A stretch of DNA of 64,000 nt from DASUNP01 sp035249305 (GCA_035249305.1 DATFGQ010000111.1:1-64000), one strand, 5' to 3'. Positions 1 through 9,008 are shown, counted from the stretch's first letter. Notes: generated by a model not told the origin, from the letters alone. Translations and numbers: made by a program.

Positions 1-43
1 ACTCGATTCTCTTATCCATTACAGTATCGCTTCTCCAGGGCAT
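1..43 (-). CDS. Transposase, IS481-type (N-terminal fragment, cut by window edge)
   Basis: A minus-strand ATG at 43 follows a strong ribosome-binding site (GGAGGAG, 49-55). The 14 visible codons read MPWRSDTVMDKRIE. This opening (MPW, then M-x-x-R) resembles the start of IS481-family DDE transposases; that is recognition by eye. The rest of the gene lies outside the window. The 110 bp upstream carries repeated TGTAAAG/TTACAG words and a GTATC-TTAT-GATAC dyad, which could belong to the element end, but no terminal repeat could be fixed. Confidence 0.5.
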   Translation of the reverse strand, partial: MPWRSDTVMDKRIE

Positions 44-190
44 ATGCTCTCCTCCTTGTAAGAAGAGCATATACCCGGGACTGTAAAGGATGTCGTGATA
101 ACAAACTGTAAAGTATCTTATGATACCGTACAGACAAGCCCTGCCCCTACCATGTATGTCAAGCGACTTTGTTACAGCCCTGTACCGCCA

Positions 191-931
191 TTAGTCGGTC
201 TGCTTTCGCGCGGCAGTAGCCTTGGAGATGTACTCCATCATCTCGCGCATCCCGCGCGTGTCTATGCCGTGTATAGTCTCTTCCTGCTGCCACATCCGGC
301 CAACCGATCTCTCGATGTCGGGCCTGTTGTCCGTGAACTCTTTCACCAAGCCCATCCACCGCGCGGCCAGTTGTTGCACGCGCTCGCTCGCAGGGTCCGT
401 CCCATTGTTCATCTCGGCGCGGACCTGCTCGATCAACTCCTGCCACTCGGCCTCGGCCTGGCGTATTCGCTCTTCCCCGATCATCTCGGCGCGCTCCCTG
501 AGCTTTTCTAACTGTTCGGGCGTGTAGTATTTCTCAAGCATAGTAATCCCCTCTATCGTTGTTATTAACTCTTCGACGGAGACTTCCTCTGAAGCGCGAA
601 GGCTCGCCGCGATCGCCTTCAGACGCCCGCAGAGCTTGCGCTCGGTTTCGATCTGCTCTTCGAGCCGCGAGATGTGAAGCGCGATCACGCGCTCGAAAGT
701 GTAATCAGGCTGTTTCAAACAATCGCGAATCTCTTCGAGCGAAAAGCCGAGCTGGCGGAGCGAGACGATCTGCTGCAAGCGCGCCACGTCGGCCGCGCCG
801 TAGAGGCGGTGGCCCGAGCGCGTGCGGTGCGACGGCGCGAGCAGGCCCACCTCTTCGTAGTAGTGCAGGGTGCGGACGGACAAACCCGTACGGCTTGCCA
901 GGTCGCCTACTTTCCACAAGCCCGATTGCAT
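191..931 (-). CDS. MerR-family transcriptional regulator with TipAS-like effector domain
   Basis: This is a drug- or stress-sensing activator of about 246 residues. The N-terminus carries a MerR winged helix (GDLASRTGLSVRTLHYYEEVGLL), followed by a long dimerisation helix. From about residue 120 comes a TipAS-like ligand-binding domain, with the typical YYTPEQLEKLRERAE, a W-x-x-L-I segment and a WMGLVKEFT stretch. TipA-like regulators bind antibiotics or other amphipathic compounds. Two upstream in-frame ATGs exist at 949 and 946. The start at 931 is preferred because AAGGAG sits six bases before it and the promoter lies just upstream. No target gene is adjacent, so autoregulation is the only visible output. 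Confidence 0.9.
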   Translation of the reverse strand: MQSGLWKVGDLASRTGLSVRTLHYYEEVGLLAPSHRTRSGHRLYGAADVARLQQIVSLRQLGFSLEEIRDCLKQPDYTFERVIALHISRLEEQIETERKLCGRLKAIAASLRASEEVSVEELITTIEGITMLEKYYTPEQLEKLRERAEMIGEERIRQAEAEWQELIEQVRAEMNNGTDPASERVQQLAARWMGLVKEFTDNRPDIERSVGRMWQQEETIHGIDTRGMREMMEYISKATAARKQTD

Positions 932-954
932 GGCGGTCTCCTTCATCAATTGAA

Positions 955-985
955 ATCCTACAACCTCACGTTACGTCAGGATCAA
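955..985 (-). promoter_or_regulatory. MerR-type promoter with 19-bp spacer and operator dyad
   Basis: On the minus strand, TTGATC (980-985) and TAGGAT (955-960) are separated by exactly 19 bp. The spacer region holds a near-perfect dyad, CCTCACGT-T-ACGTCAGG (964-980). MerR activators are known to act on promoters with overlong 19-20 bp spacers by untwisting the DNA. The arrangement points to autoregulation of the downstream merR gene. Confidence 0.8.
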
Positions 986-1043
986 GCAAAAAAAATGGCG
1001 GCCAGCGGGCCGCCATTCAATATCAAGTTTCAGATCTCTGATC

Positions 1044-2318
1044 TTACGTCCCGACTTCCCAGCTATTCATGTACTCGATCATCTCAGGCGTGAGCTCGTC
1101 TATCTTAACGCCCATGGCTTCGAGCTTGAGCGACGCGATCTCCTTGTCGACCTCTTCGGGCAACAGGTGGAGCCCCGGCGCGAGCTTGCCTTGATTCGTC
1201 ACGAGGAACTCGCAAGAGAGCGCCTGGTTGGCGAAGCTCATGTCCATGACGGAGGCCGGGTGCCCTTCGGCCGCGGCGAGGTTTATCAACCGGCCTTCGC
1301 CCAGCACGATGACGCGGTTGCCTGTCTCTTTCACCTTGTACTCTTCGACGAAGGGGCGCAGCTCTTCGCGCGACTCGCTCATCTCGCCGAGCGCTACCAG
1401 GTTCAGCTCCACGTCGAAGTGGCCTGAGTTGGCGACGATGGCCCCGTCGTGCATGCGCGCGAAATGTTCCCCGTCGATGACGTGGCGGTTGCCGGTCACC
1501 GTGATGAATATGTCGCCGAGCGGCGCGGCCGCTTCCATAGGCATGACGCGGAAGCCGTCCATCACCGCTTCGATAGCGCGTATGGGATCGACTTCGCAGA
1601 CGATGACGTTGGCCCCGAGCCCGCGCCCGCGCATCGCCACGCCCTTGCCGCACCAGCCGTAGCCGACGACGACCAGCGCGCGGCCCGCGAGCAGTATGTT
1701 GGTCGCGCGTATGACGCCGTCCAGAGTCGACTGGCCTGTGCCGTAGCGGTTGTCGAAGAAATGTTTAGTCTGAGCGTCGTTGACCGCGACCGCGGGCCAG
1801 GTCATGCGGCCGCTCTTTTCGAGCGCGCGCAACCGGACGAGCCCCGTCGTCGTCTCTTCGGTCGAGCCTATGATCTGCGTTATCAGCTCGGGGCGGTCTT
1901 TGACGGCAGTCGCTATCACGTCCGAGCCGTCGTCGATTATCAGCTCGGGGTCGTGGTCTAAAGCCATGTGCACGTGGCGCGTGTAAGTCTCGGTCGACTC
2001 TCCCTTGATGGCGTAGACGGGGATGCCGTACTCGACTACGAGCGCCGCCGCCACGTCGTCCTGCGTCGAGAGCGGGTTGGACGCTATCAACACGGCGTCG
2101 GCCCCGCCGGCTTTCAGCGCGAGCGCGAGGTTTGCGGTCTCCGTAGTGATGTGGCAACAGGCGACGAGTCGCTTGCCTTCCAGCGGGCGTTCGCGCTCGA
2201 ACCTCTCGCGGATCAAGCGCAGCACGGGCATCTCGCGCGCGGCCCATTCAATTCGTTTACGCCCGGCCGCGGCCAGGCTCAGATCTTTAACGTCACAATC
2301 GGGTCTTGCACTAGTCAT
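1044..2318 (-). CDS. ahcY: Adenosylhomocysteinase
   Basis: This enzyme hydrolyses S-adenosylhomocysteine to adenosine and homocysteine in the cytosol, removing the product inhibitor of methyltransferases. The protein has 424 residues. It shows the substrate-domain CCHITTETANLALAL, the DDG near residue 127, and the NAD-binding loop VVGYGWCGKG near residue 216. The C-terminal EVDKEIASLKLEAMG motif is present. The length fits the short bacterial/archaeal form without the extra insert. The start is an ATG with GGAG eight bases upstream. It lies 88 bp downstream of metK on the same strand, so the two form a methyl-cycle operon. An inverted heptad array sits between them. Confidence 0.97.
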   Translation of the reverse strand: MTSARPDCDVKDLSLAAAGRKRIEWAAREMPVLRLIRERFERERPLEGKRLVACCHITTETANLALALKAGGADAVLIASNPLSTQDDVAAALVVEYGIPVYAIKGESTETYTRHVHMALDHDPELIIDDGSDVIATAVKDRPELITQIIGSTEETTTGLVRLRALEKSGRMTWPAVAVNDAQTKHFFDNRYGTGQSTLDGVIRATNILLAGRALVVVGYGWCGKGVAMRGRGLGANVIVCEVDPIRAIEAVMDGFRVMPMEAAAPLGDIFITVTGNRHVIDGEHFARMHDGAIVANSGHFDVELNLVALGEMSESREELRPFVEEYKVKETGNRVIVLGEGRLINLAAAEGHPASVMDMSFANQALSCEFLVTNQGKLAPGLHLLPEEVDKEIASLKLEAMGVKIDELTPEMIEYMNSWEVGT

Positions 2319-2334
2319 CTATTTTTCTCCGTAA

Positions 2335-2402
2335 ATCAGTTCTTAGTTCTTAGTCCCGAACAGGCTTCCTTCTGAAAACTGAAAACTAAGAACTTAAAAC
2401 TG
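2335..2402. repeat. Inverted heptad array (AGTTCTT class)
   Basis: The plus strand reads CAGTTCTTAGTTCTTAGT, then a short spacer, then a stretch of AACTnAn heptads. The core GTTCTTAGTT pairs perfectly with AACTAAGAAC. The array fills almost the whole metK-ahcY gap. It resembles the GTSCTGA heptad arrays elsewhere in the window in unit length and inverted arrangement, but not in sequence. Confidence 0.7.
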
Positions 2403-2406
2403 CCCT

Positions 2407-3558
<1,152 letters not shown>

Positions 3559-3879
3559 TAATTATTGCCTCCTAGTTGGTAATTGCTCCCTGCGGCGGGT
3601 CATGCCATGGAGCGAGCATTGCACTTCAATTAAGCGCGAAAATCTAACAGACGGTCGGGTGGGTGTCAAGGTTGCCGCTAGTTTCCCTTCTCTCGTATCC
3701 CCCTCGATTACACTACACGCACTCTCGACAAGCGCACAAGGTTTTTCTCACCCTGGATATGCAATATGGCTAATCGCCCTGAAGTTCCACTCGATTGACA
3801 GCGCCCGGCTTTATTCATAAAATCCATCGTTCCGTTCCGCAGGCTTATCGCCGCCCTATTAACAAGCAGGCAGGTGTTG
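3559..3879. other. Intergenic region between divergent metK and metallopeptidase gene
   Basis: The metK leader and promoter occupy the left 110 bp. In the remaining 200 bp before the peptidase gene I see no convincing open reading frame or strong promoter. Confidence 0.5.
3641..3669 (-). promoter_or_regulatory. metK-ahcY promoter
   Basis: TTGACA (3664-3669), a 17-bp spacer and TAGATT (3641-3646) give a near-consensus housekeeping promoter. The predicted transcript start is near 3634, leaving a leader of about 75 nt. The leader contains a GCTCC/GGAGC helix between 3575 and 3615, just upstream of the ribosome-binding site. I could not match it to a known SAM or SAH riboswitch consensus. Confidence 0.75.
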
Positions 3880-6492
3880 ATGAAACGAGGTATGTCGAAA
3901 TTCCCACGCCGCAAAAAGCGCGCGCGCGGCAAAGGCCATCACGTCGGGCGAATCCTGATCGTCTCATTATGCCTCGCGCTGCTGGGCGCGGCGCTAAACC
4001 TGCTGGCCGACAAGGCATGGCCCGCGTCCGCGCAGAAGATAAGCACAGGCGGCGAGGCCCTGTGGCAGGAGGTGGACGAGAAGACGATCCCGCTTCAAGG
4101 CGAGCGCGCCGTCGTCCCGACCGTCTATCGCACGTTCCGCCTCGACCAGAAACAGCTATCCTCGATACTAGCCGTCACGCCGAAAGAGTTCAGCCCGTCG
4201 GCGGCCACCGCCGCGGTGACGATCACGCTGCCGATGCCCGACGGGAAGCTGGCGAGGTTTCACGCCGAAGAGTCTCCGATCATGGAGCCGGGGCTCGCCG
4301 CGCAGTTCCCTGAGATCAAGACTTACAGAGGCCAGGGGATCGATGACCCGACGGCGACAACGCGATTTGATCTCACACCGGCAGGGTTTCACGCCATCGT
4401 GCTTTCGGCGAGCGACACGGTCTACGTCGACCCATACGCGAAAGACGAGACGGCGCACTACGTCAGCTATTACAAGCGCGACTACCGCAGACAGGGCGCA
4501 AGCTTCCAGTGCTTCTTCGACGAAGCGAACAAAGACCTGCCGCAGGCGCCCGCCCGTCAGGCCCCTTCCGTTTCAAACGCTGGCACGTTACGCACCTACC
4601 GCCTCGCGCTGGCGGCGACCGTCGAATACACAGCCGCAGCAGGAGGGACCGTCCCGGCCGCGATGGCGCGGATGACGACTACGATGAACCGCGTCAACGG
4701 CATCTACGAGCGCGACCTTTCGATCCGAATGGTGATGGTAGCCAACAACGCCAGCTTAGTTTTCACGGCGGAGCCCGATGGCTACACCAACAATAACGGC
4801 TTTACGATGCTGGGTCAGAATCAGACGAAGCTCGATACGGTGATCGGAAATGCCAATTATGACATAGGGCATGTCTTCAGCACGGGCGGGGGCGGGGTAG
4901 CCCAACTGAACGTCCCCTGCGTCACCAACAACAAAGCGCGCGGCGTTACGGGGCTGTCAAACCCTGTCGGAGATGTCTTCGACGTCGACTACGTCTCCCA
5001 CGAGATAGGCCATCAGTTCGGGGCGAACCATACGTTCAACGGCAGTTCGGGAAGCTGCTCCAGCAGCTTCTCGCCCGCTAAACACGAACCGGGGAGCGGC
5101 TCAACCATAATGGCATACGCGGGCATCTGCTCCCTACAAGATTTACAACTGAACAGCAACGATTACTTTCATGTTAAGAGCATCGAAGAGATACTCGACT
5201 ACGTCACGAACGGCAGCGGGACCTGCGCCGCGCAGACGGCGACGGGCAACTCTCAGCCGACCGTAAACGCCGGGCCTGATTTCACCATTCCGAAAGGGAC
5301 GCCGTTTACGCTGACGGCGACGGGCGGCGATCCGAACGGGGACGCGCTAACATACTGCTGGGAAGAGTACGACCTCGGGCCGTCGTCTCCGCCCGATAAC
5401 GACGCGGACGGGTTCGCGCGGCCGATCTTCCGCTCGTATTCGCCCGTGCCATCTTCATCACGGACATTCCCCAGTCTCGGCTACATTCTCAACAACGCCA
5501 ACACGCCGCCCCCGAGTTACGCGTGCGCCAACGGCGTAGGCGTTTGTGCGACGGGCGAGGTATTGCCTGCAATCACCCGGCAGATGAGCTTTCAAGTCAC
5601 GGCGCGCGACAACCGCGCGGGCGGCGGCGGCATCAGCACAGACACGGTGGCAATCAATGTTACGGCGACGAGCGGCCCATTCTTTATCATGCAGCCCGAC
5701 ACCGCCACCACTTGGAACAGCGGCGAATCGCAGACCGTGACCTGGGACGTGGCCAACACGACGGCCGGGCCTGTCAACTGCGCGAACGTCAAGATCTCGC
5801 TTTCGACCGACGGCGGCAACACGTTCCCCGTCGTCGTCGCTGCCAGCACGCCTAACGACGGCACGCAGAACGTAATCGTGCCGTGCGCTCCGACGACGAA
5901 GGCGCGGATCAAAGTCGAAGCCGTAGGCAATATCTTTTTCGACGTATCGAGCGCGGACTTTACGATAAACGGACCGGGCATCTCCGTCTCCCCTTCTACG
6001 CAGTTCTTCCCTGCGACGGGCGGCGCCGGGAGCGTCAGCGTGAGTACGCCGGCCGTCTGCGCGTGGGCTGCGGCGAGCAACAGCAGTTGGATCGTGCTGA
6101 CCTCGTCGGGCAGCGGCAGCGGCAGCGACCCCGTCACTTTTGAAGTGAGGGAGAACTTCACCGCCGCGGCGCGTCAAGGGATTCTGACGGTCGGCGGACA
6201 AAACGTCACGATAATTCAGAACGCGGCCGGCGCGGACTGCGCCTACGCGATAGCGCCGGGCTCAGCCTTTTTCGCGGCCGGCGGCGGCGCGGGGAACGTA
6301 ACGGTTACTACCACCGCGAACTGCGCCTGGCAGGCCGCGAGCCAGACCCCGTGGATCACCGTCACGTCGGGCTCGGCGGGCTCAGGCAACGGGGCCGTCG
6401 GCTTCAGCGTGGCGGCTAACGCTTCGGGAAAGGGCAGGAGCGGGACCATTCGCGTGGCCGGCAAGACGTTCGCGGTGAAGCAGGGCGGTTGA
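3880..6492 (+). CDS. Secreted zinc metallopeptidase (reprolysin-like) with BACON repeats
   Basis: A large exported protease of about 870 residues. A basic N-terminus (RKKRARGKGHH) is followed by a hydrophobic signal or anchor segment (ILIVSLCLALLGAAL). A propeptide follows. The catalytic domain is marked by HEIGHQFGANH around residue 374, the extended zinc motif HExxHxxGxxH of metzincins. Next are a short FTLTATGGDPNGDALTY segment resembling PKD or cadherin-like folds and a region of beta-rich repeats. The protein ends in two BACON-type modules (ISVSPSTQFFPATGGAG and CAYAIAPGSAFFAAGGGAG), which are often carbohydrate or mucin adhesion modules. The start is uncertain: GTG 3874, TTG 3877 and ATG 3880 are adjacent; ATG 3880 was chosen. 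Confidence 0.88.
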   Translation: MKRGMSKFPRRKKRARGKGHHVGRILIVSLCLALLGAALNLLADKAWPASAQKISTGGEALWQEVDEKTIPLQGERAVVPTVYRTFRLDQKQLSSILAVTPKEFSPSAATAAVTITLPMPDGKLARFHAEESPIMEPGLAAQFPEIKTYRGQGIDDPTATTRFDLTPAGFHAIVLSASDTVYVDPYAKDETAHYVSYYKRDYRRQGASFQCFFDEANKDLPQAPARQAPSVSNAGTLRTYRLALAATVEYTAAAGGTVPAAMARMTTTMNRVNGIYERDLSIRMVMVANNASLVFTAEPDGYTNNNGFTMLGQNQTKLDTVIGNANYDIGHVFSTGGGGVAQLNVPCVTNNKARGVTGLSNPVGDVFDVDYVSHEIGHQFGANHTFNGSSGSCSSSFSPAKHEPGSGSTIMAYAGICSLQDLQLNSNDYFHVKSIEEILDYVTNGSGTCAAQTATGNSQPTVNAGPDFTIPKGTPFTLTATGGDPNGDALTYCWEEYDLGPSSPPDNDADGFARPIFRSYSPVPSSSRTFPSLGYILNNANTPPPSYACANGVGVCATGEVLPAITRQMSFQVTARDNRAGGGGISTDTVAINVTATSGPFFIMQPDTATTWNSGESQTVTWDVANTTAGPVNCANVKISLSTDGGNTFPVVVAASTPNDGTQNVIVPCAPTTKARIKVEAVGNIFFDVSSADFTINGPGISVSPSTQFFPATGGAGSVSVSTPAVCAWAAASNSSWIVLTSSGSGSGSDPVTFEVRENFTAAARQGILTVGGQNVTIIQNAAGADCAYAIAPGSAFFAAGGGAGNVTVTTTANCAWQAASQTPWITVTSGSAGSGNGAVGFSVAANASGKGRSGTIRVAGKTFAVKQGG

Positions 6493-6584
6493 CGGTTGAA
6501 CCGATTTGCGCTTGAGGGCTATCATGAAGCCAGTGGCGTTTGTGTGAAGCGCTCGCAAGCATTTCGGTCAGAGGACCTCAAGCC

Positions 6585-7403
6585 ATGTCTAGCCCAATCG
6601 TTTTCGCGGGCATAGCTCCGCACCCGCCGCTGCTGGTTCCCGAAGTCGGCGGCGACCGGATAGAGCGAGTGGCCGCCTCTCAACAATCACTGCGCGAATT
6701 CTCACGGCGCTTGATCGAAACCGACCCCGAAACCGTCGTAGTCATCTCGCCGCATTCACCGTTCGACCCGCTCGTATTCACGGCCCGCGCGACCAGACAG
6801 CTCCGCGGCGACTTTCGCGAGTTCTACGCGCCGCAGGTGGCGCTCACTTTCGACAACGACCTGGGGCTGCTCGACGCGATAAAGCTCGCCGCCTTAGATG
6901 AGGGCGTAGAGTTGCGCGAGCTGGCGCGCGACCACCCGCTCGACCACGGCGCGATGGTGCCGCTCTACTACCTGCACGAAGCCGGGTGGAGCGGCCCCGT
7001 AGTCGTAATCGGTTTTACGAATCAGCCGGTCGAAAAACACCTCGCCTTCGGCCGCGCGATAAATGAAGCCGCGCGCTCGGCCGGCAGGCGCGTGGCCGTC
7101 GTGGCGAGCGGTGACCTGAGCCACCGCCTTATTGTCGGCGGCCCTTACGAGTTCGAGCCCACGGCGCACCTGTTCGACGAACAGATCGTAGACGCCATCG
7201 GGCGCGGCGACTGGCAGGCGGTGACAGATATCGACTCGGACCTGAGGATGCGCGCAGGCGAATGCGGGTATCGTTCGATAGTCGTCGCGCTTGGCAGCGT
7301 AGGCGAGAAGCCGCGCGAGCAACAGGTGCTCAGCTACGAAGGCCCGTTCGGCGTCGGCTACATGGTCGCCGTGCTTAAAGAAGTGCTGAGTGCTGAGTCC
7401 TGA
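6585..7403 (+). CDS. Memo/LigB-type protein (AmmeMemoRadiSam system protein B-like)
   Basis: This 272-residue protein belongs to the class III extradiol dioxygenase (LigB) / Memo superfamily. Typical metal-site segments are visible: APHPPLLVPEVGG near the start, VVVISPHSPF, LDHGAMVPLYYL and VASGDLSHRL. It is followed by an AMMECR1 protein. The two families are known to co-occur, sometimes fused and often with a radical SAM enzyme, which is not visible in this window. The reaction is unknown. The ATG at 6585 starts right at the conserved core; an upstream in-frame TTG-type extension (from 6540) looks non-homologous. The last six residues (VLSAES) and the stop codon are encoded by GTSCTGA heptad repeats. 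Confidence 0.85.
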   Translation: MSSPIVFAGIAPHPPLLVPEVGGDRIERVAASQQSLREFSRRLIETDPETVVVISPHSPFDPLVFTARATRQLRGDFREFYAPQVALTFDNDLGLLDAIKLAALDEGVELRELARDHPLDHGAMVPLYYLHEAGWSGPVVVIGFTNQPVEKHLAFGRAINEAARSAGRRVAVVASGDLSHRLIVGGPYEFEPTAHLFDEQIVDAIGRGDWQAVTDIDSDLRMRAGECGYRSIVVALGSVGEKPREQQVLSYEGPFGVGYMVAVLKEVLSAES

Positions 7404-7461
7404 GTGCTGAGTGAGAACTATAAGCAATGTTCTCATGCTTTCACTCAGGACTCAGCACTCA
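7382..7461. repeat. Inverted GTSCTGA heptad array
   Basis: Five heptads (GTGCTGA/GTCCTGA) read forward from 7382 to about 7413. After a 30-bp spacer, the complementary units (TCAGGAC/TCAGCAC) run to 7461, so the transcript can form a long hairpin. The first units lie inside the coding end of the Memo gene and provide its TGA stop. The array may act as a terminator or RNA stabiliser, though no U-tract is present. Confidence 0.85.
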
Positions 7462-7618
7462 GAGGGCGTCTGAAAAGCCCCGTAGGGGCTCTATGTTTGT
7501 AGAAGGGTAGCGTAAACATTATTCAACTCCTACGGAGTTGAATGTACCTGCCTGGCGATCATCTACAAACATCCGGCTCCTACGGAGCCTGGTAAGTTGC
7601 TACTTCTCAGACGCTCTC
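7462..7618. repeat. Palindrome-rich intergenic element, type A
   Basis: The ends are inverted repeats: GAGGGCGTCTGAAAAG on the left and its 14/16 complement on the right. Inside are three palindromes, AGCCCCGTAGGGGCT, CAACTCCTACGGAGTTG and GGCTCCTACGGAGCC. A longer-range pair, ATGTTTGTAGA and TCTACAAACAT, encloses the centre. A second copy lies at 25083-25257. There is no coding potential. It separates the Memo and AMMECR1 genes. Confidence 0.85.
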
Positions 7619-7675
7619 TGAGTGCTGAGTTTTATACTTTCACTCAGGACTCAGGACTCAGGACTCAGGACTCTT
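7613..7675. repeat. Inverted GTSCTGA heptad array upstream of AMMECR1 gene
   Basis: GAGTGCTGAGT, a short AT spacer, and then five inverted units (CTCAGGACTCAGGA...) end five bases before the ATG at 7676. The final AGGA of the array is at ribosome-binding distance from the start codon, so the repeat may serve as the Shine-Dalgarno region. Confidence 0.8.
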
Positions 7676-8215
7676 ATGGAACGTCCGCCCGATGACATAA
7701 CCCCGCCCGATCTCGCCAGGATGGCAGTCGAGCTCTTTATCACAGAGAGCAAAACGCTCGATCCCCCACGCGCGCCCGCAGGCGTGCTCGCCCAGCAGGC
7801 CGGCGCCTTCGTCACGCTGCGCACGGTCGACGGAGACTTGCGCGGCTGCATAGGCACGATCGCGTCCACTTGCGAAACGATAGCCGAAGAGATCATCCAG
7901 AACGCGATCAGCGCGGCCACGCGCGACCCCCGATTCTCGCCCGTCGAGGCCGGAGAGCTGCCGCGGTTGACTTACGGAGTCGATCTGCTCTCGCCCCGCG
8001 AAGCGGCGCGCGGGCCGGAAGACCTGGACCCCTCTCACTACGGCGTTGTCATCGAGACGCTCGACGGGGCCAGGCGCGGGCTACTGTTGCCGCGCATAGA
8101 GGGCATAGAGACAGTCGAGCAGCAGTGGCTGGCCGTACACCGCAAAGCGGGCATACCTGTCGGGACTCCCGTAAAGGTCGAGCGATTCAGCGTCACGCGA
8201 TTCGGCAAAGATTGA
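7676..8215 (+). CDS. AMMECR1 domain protein (AmmeMemoRadiSam system protein A)
   Basis: A 179-residue AMMECR1-family protein. The signature LRGCIGTI lies near residue 58, preceded by GAFVTLRTVDGDL. The following TIAEEIIQNAISAATRDPRFSPV and the C-terminal VEQQWLAVHRKAGIP are typical. The biochemical role of the family is not established. It is paired with Memo/LigB proteins, as here. The ATG at 7676 gives a normal N-terminus; the upstream in-frame codons are only heptad repeat (SLRTQDSGLRT). Confidence 0.92.
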   Translation: MERPPDDITPPDLARMAVELFITESKTLDPPRAPAGVLAQQAGAFVTLRTVDGDLRGCIGTIASTCETIAEEIIQNAISAATRDPRFSPVEAGELPRLTYGVDLLSPREAARGPEDLDPSHYGVVIETLDGARRGLLLPRIEGIETVEQQWLAVHRKAGIPVGTPVKVERFSVTRFGKD

Positions 8216-8232
8216 AAGTCGCCGGGAGGGCT

Positions 8233-8406
8233 TCACCAGGGGATAGGGAAGAGTACCCACGAGAGCGCGAGGCCTATACCCATAAACCACCCGAATATTT
8301 TCAGGCCGTGGATGACGCGCTCTCTTGTGGTTTCGGCCTTGGGGTCGATAGTGGCAAGGACTATGGCCGTGACGGCGGCGTATAACGACATCATCAAGAC
8401 ATGCAT
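8233..8406 (-). CDS. 57-aa double-pass membrane protein coupled to DUF6677-like gene
   Basis: A short unlisted reading frame starts at ATG 8406, sharing one base with the TGA of the upstream gene (TGATG). GGGAGG lies eight bases upstream, inside the end of that gene. The product starts MHVLMMSLYAAVTAIVLATID, has a charged stretch (PKAETTRERVIHG) and ends in a second hydrophobic helix, GWFMGIGLALSWVLFPIPW. Its two helices suggest a small inner-membrane partner of the preceding membrane protein. I do not recognise a family. Coupling, ribosome-binding site and membrane character support a real gene. Confidence 0.72.
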   Translation of the reverse strand: MHVLMMSLYAAVTAIVLATIDPKAETTRERVIHGLKIFGWFMGIGLALSWVLFPIPW

Positions 8407-8882
8407 CAGCGTTTCCTCCCCGCCGCGATGTCGTAAGCGTCATGGATTATGAGGTAGTTGAGCAAGCCCGCCAGGAACATAAAAGTGTTCCCGTATTCGT
8501 TGGTCGCCGCGGGCAGCGGACTTGTGCCCCACCCCATCGCGTAAGAGATCAGGTAGCATAGCCCCGAGCCGATCTGGGCGAAGGTCCAGAGCACAGAGAT
8601 CAGATCGTAATGGAGAATACCAGGCGTCTCGGAGACCGTGGGCCAGTACAGACGGCCTTCGATGGCCAGCCCTAATGCGAAAGACCCGACTATGAGCGCG
8701 AAAAACATTAGCCCCCGGCCGTAGCGGCCGAGCGTCATGTGGCCCGCCCCTGGGATGAGCCACGCGGCTGCTATGGCCAGTATCCGACGGCCCGCTGAGA
8801 AAGGGGTCGGGAGGTCTTCGGTGACTGTGCGGTCTCTGTATTGAGGGGTGATGTCGTCGGTCAATCCGTCTCTGCTCTGCAA
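8406..8882 (-). CDS. DUF6677-like integral membrane protein
   Basis: A small membrane protein of about 158 residues. The first helix contains AAAWLIPGAGHMTLGRYGRGL, a pattern found in DUF6677 and TM2-like proteins, followed by FFALIVGSFALGLAI. Two more helices follow (LISVLWTFAQIGSGLCYLISYAMGWG and FMFLAGLLNYLIIHDAYDIAAG). The function is unknown. No ATG is available. TTG at 8882 is preferred because AAGGAG precedes it by seven bases; a further TTG lies at 8915. It is translationally coupled to the 57-aa membrane protein downstream. Confidence 0.72.
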   Translation of the reverse strand: MQSRDGLTDDITPQYRDRTVTEDLPTPFSAGRRILAIAAAWLIPGAGHMTLGRYGRGLMFFALIVGSFALGLAIEGRLYWPTVSETPGILHYDLISVLWTFAQIGSGLCYLISYAMGWGTSPLPAATNEYGNTFMFLAGLLNYLIIHDAYDIAAGRKR

Positions 8883-8979
8883 GGCGCGCTCCTTTGCGTG
8901 TGTCCAGTCAAGCAATTTTAGGTGGCGGCCGCGAGCAGTGTCAATCGGATTTGTTTGCGCTATCGACAGATATTAATTA

Positions 8980-9008
8980 TTGACGCATCAATGACCTTGC
9001 CATACACT
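8980..9008 (+). promoter_or_regulatory. Promoter for the 9072 secreted-protein gene
   Basis: TTGACG (8980-8985), a 17-bp spacer and TACACT (9003-9008) form a good housekeeping-type promoter about 55 bp before the start codon. Confidence 0.6.

Noticed and set aside
1765..2247. Arg-rich ORF inside ahcY
   Set aside because: Typical high-GC shadow frame opposite or alongside a real gene.
7462..7618. Possible CRISPR array
   Set aside because: Palindromes differ in sequence and there are no regular spacers.
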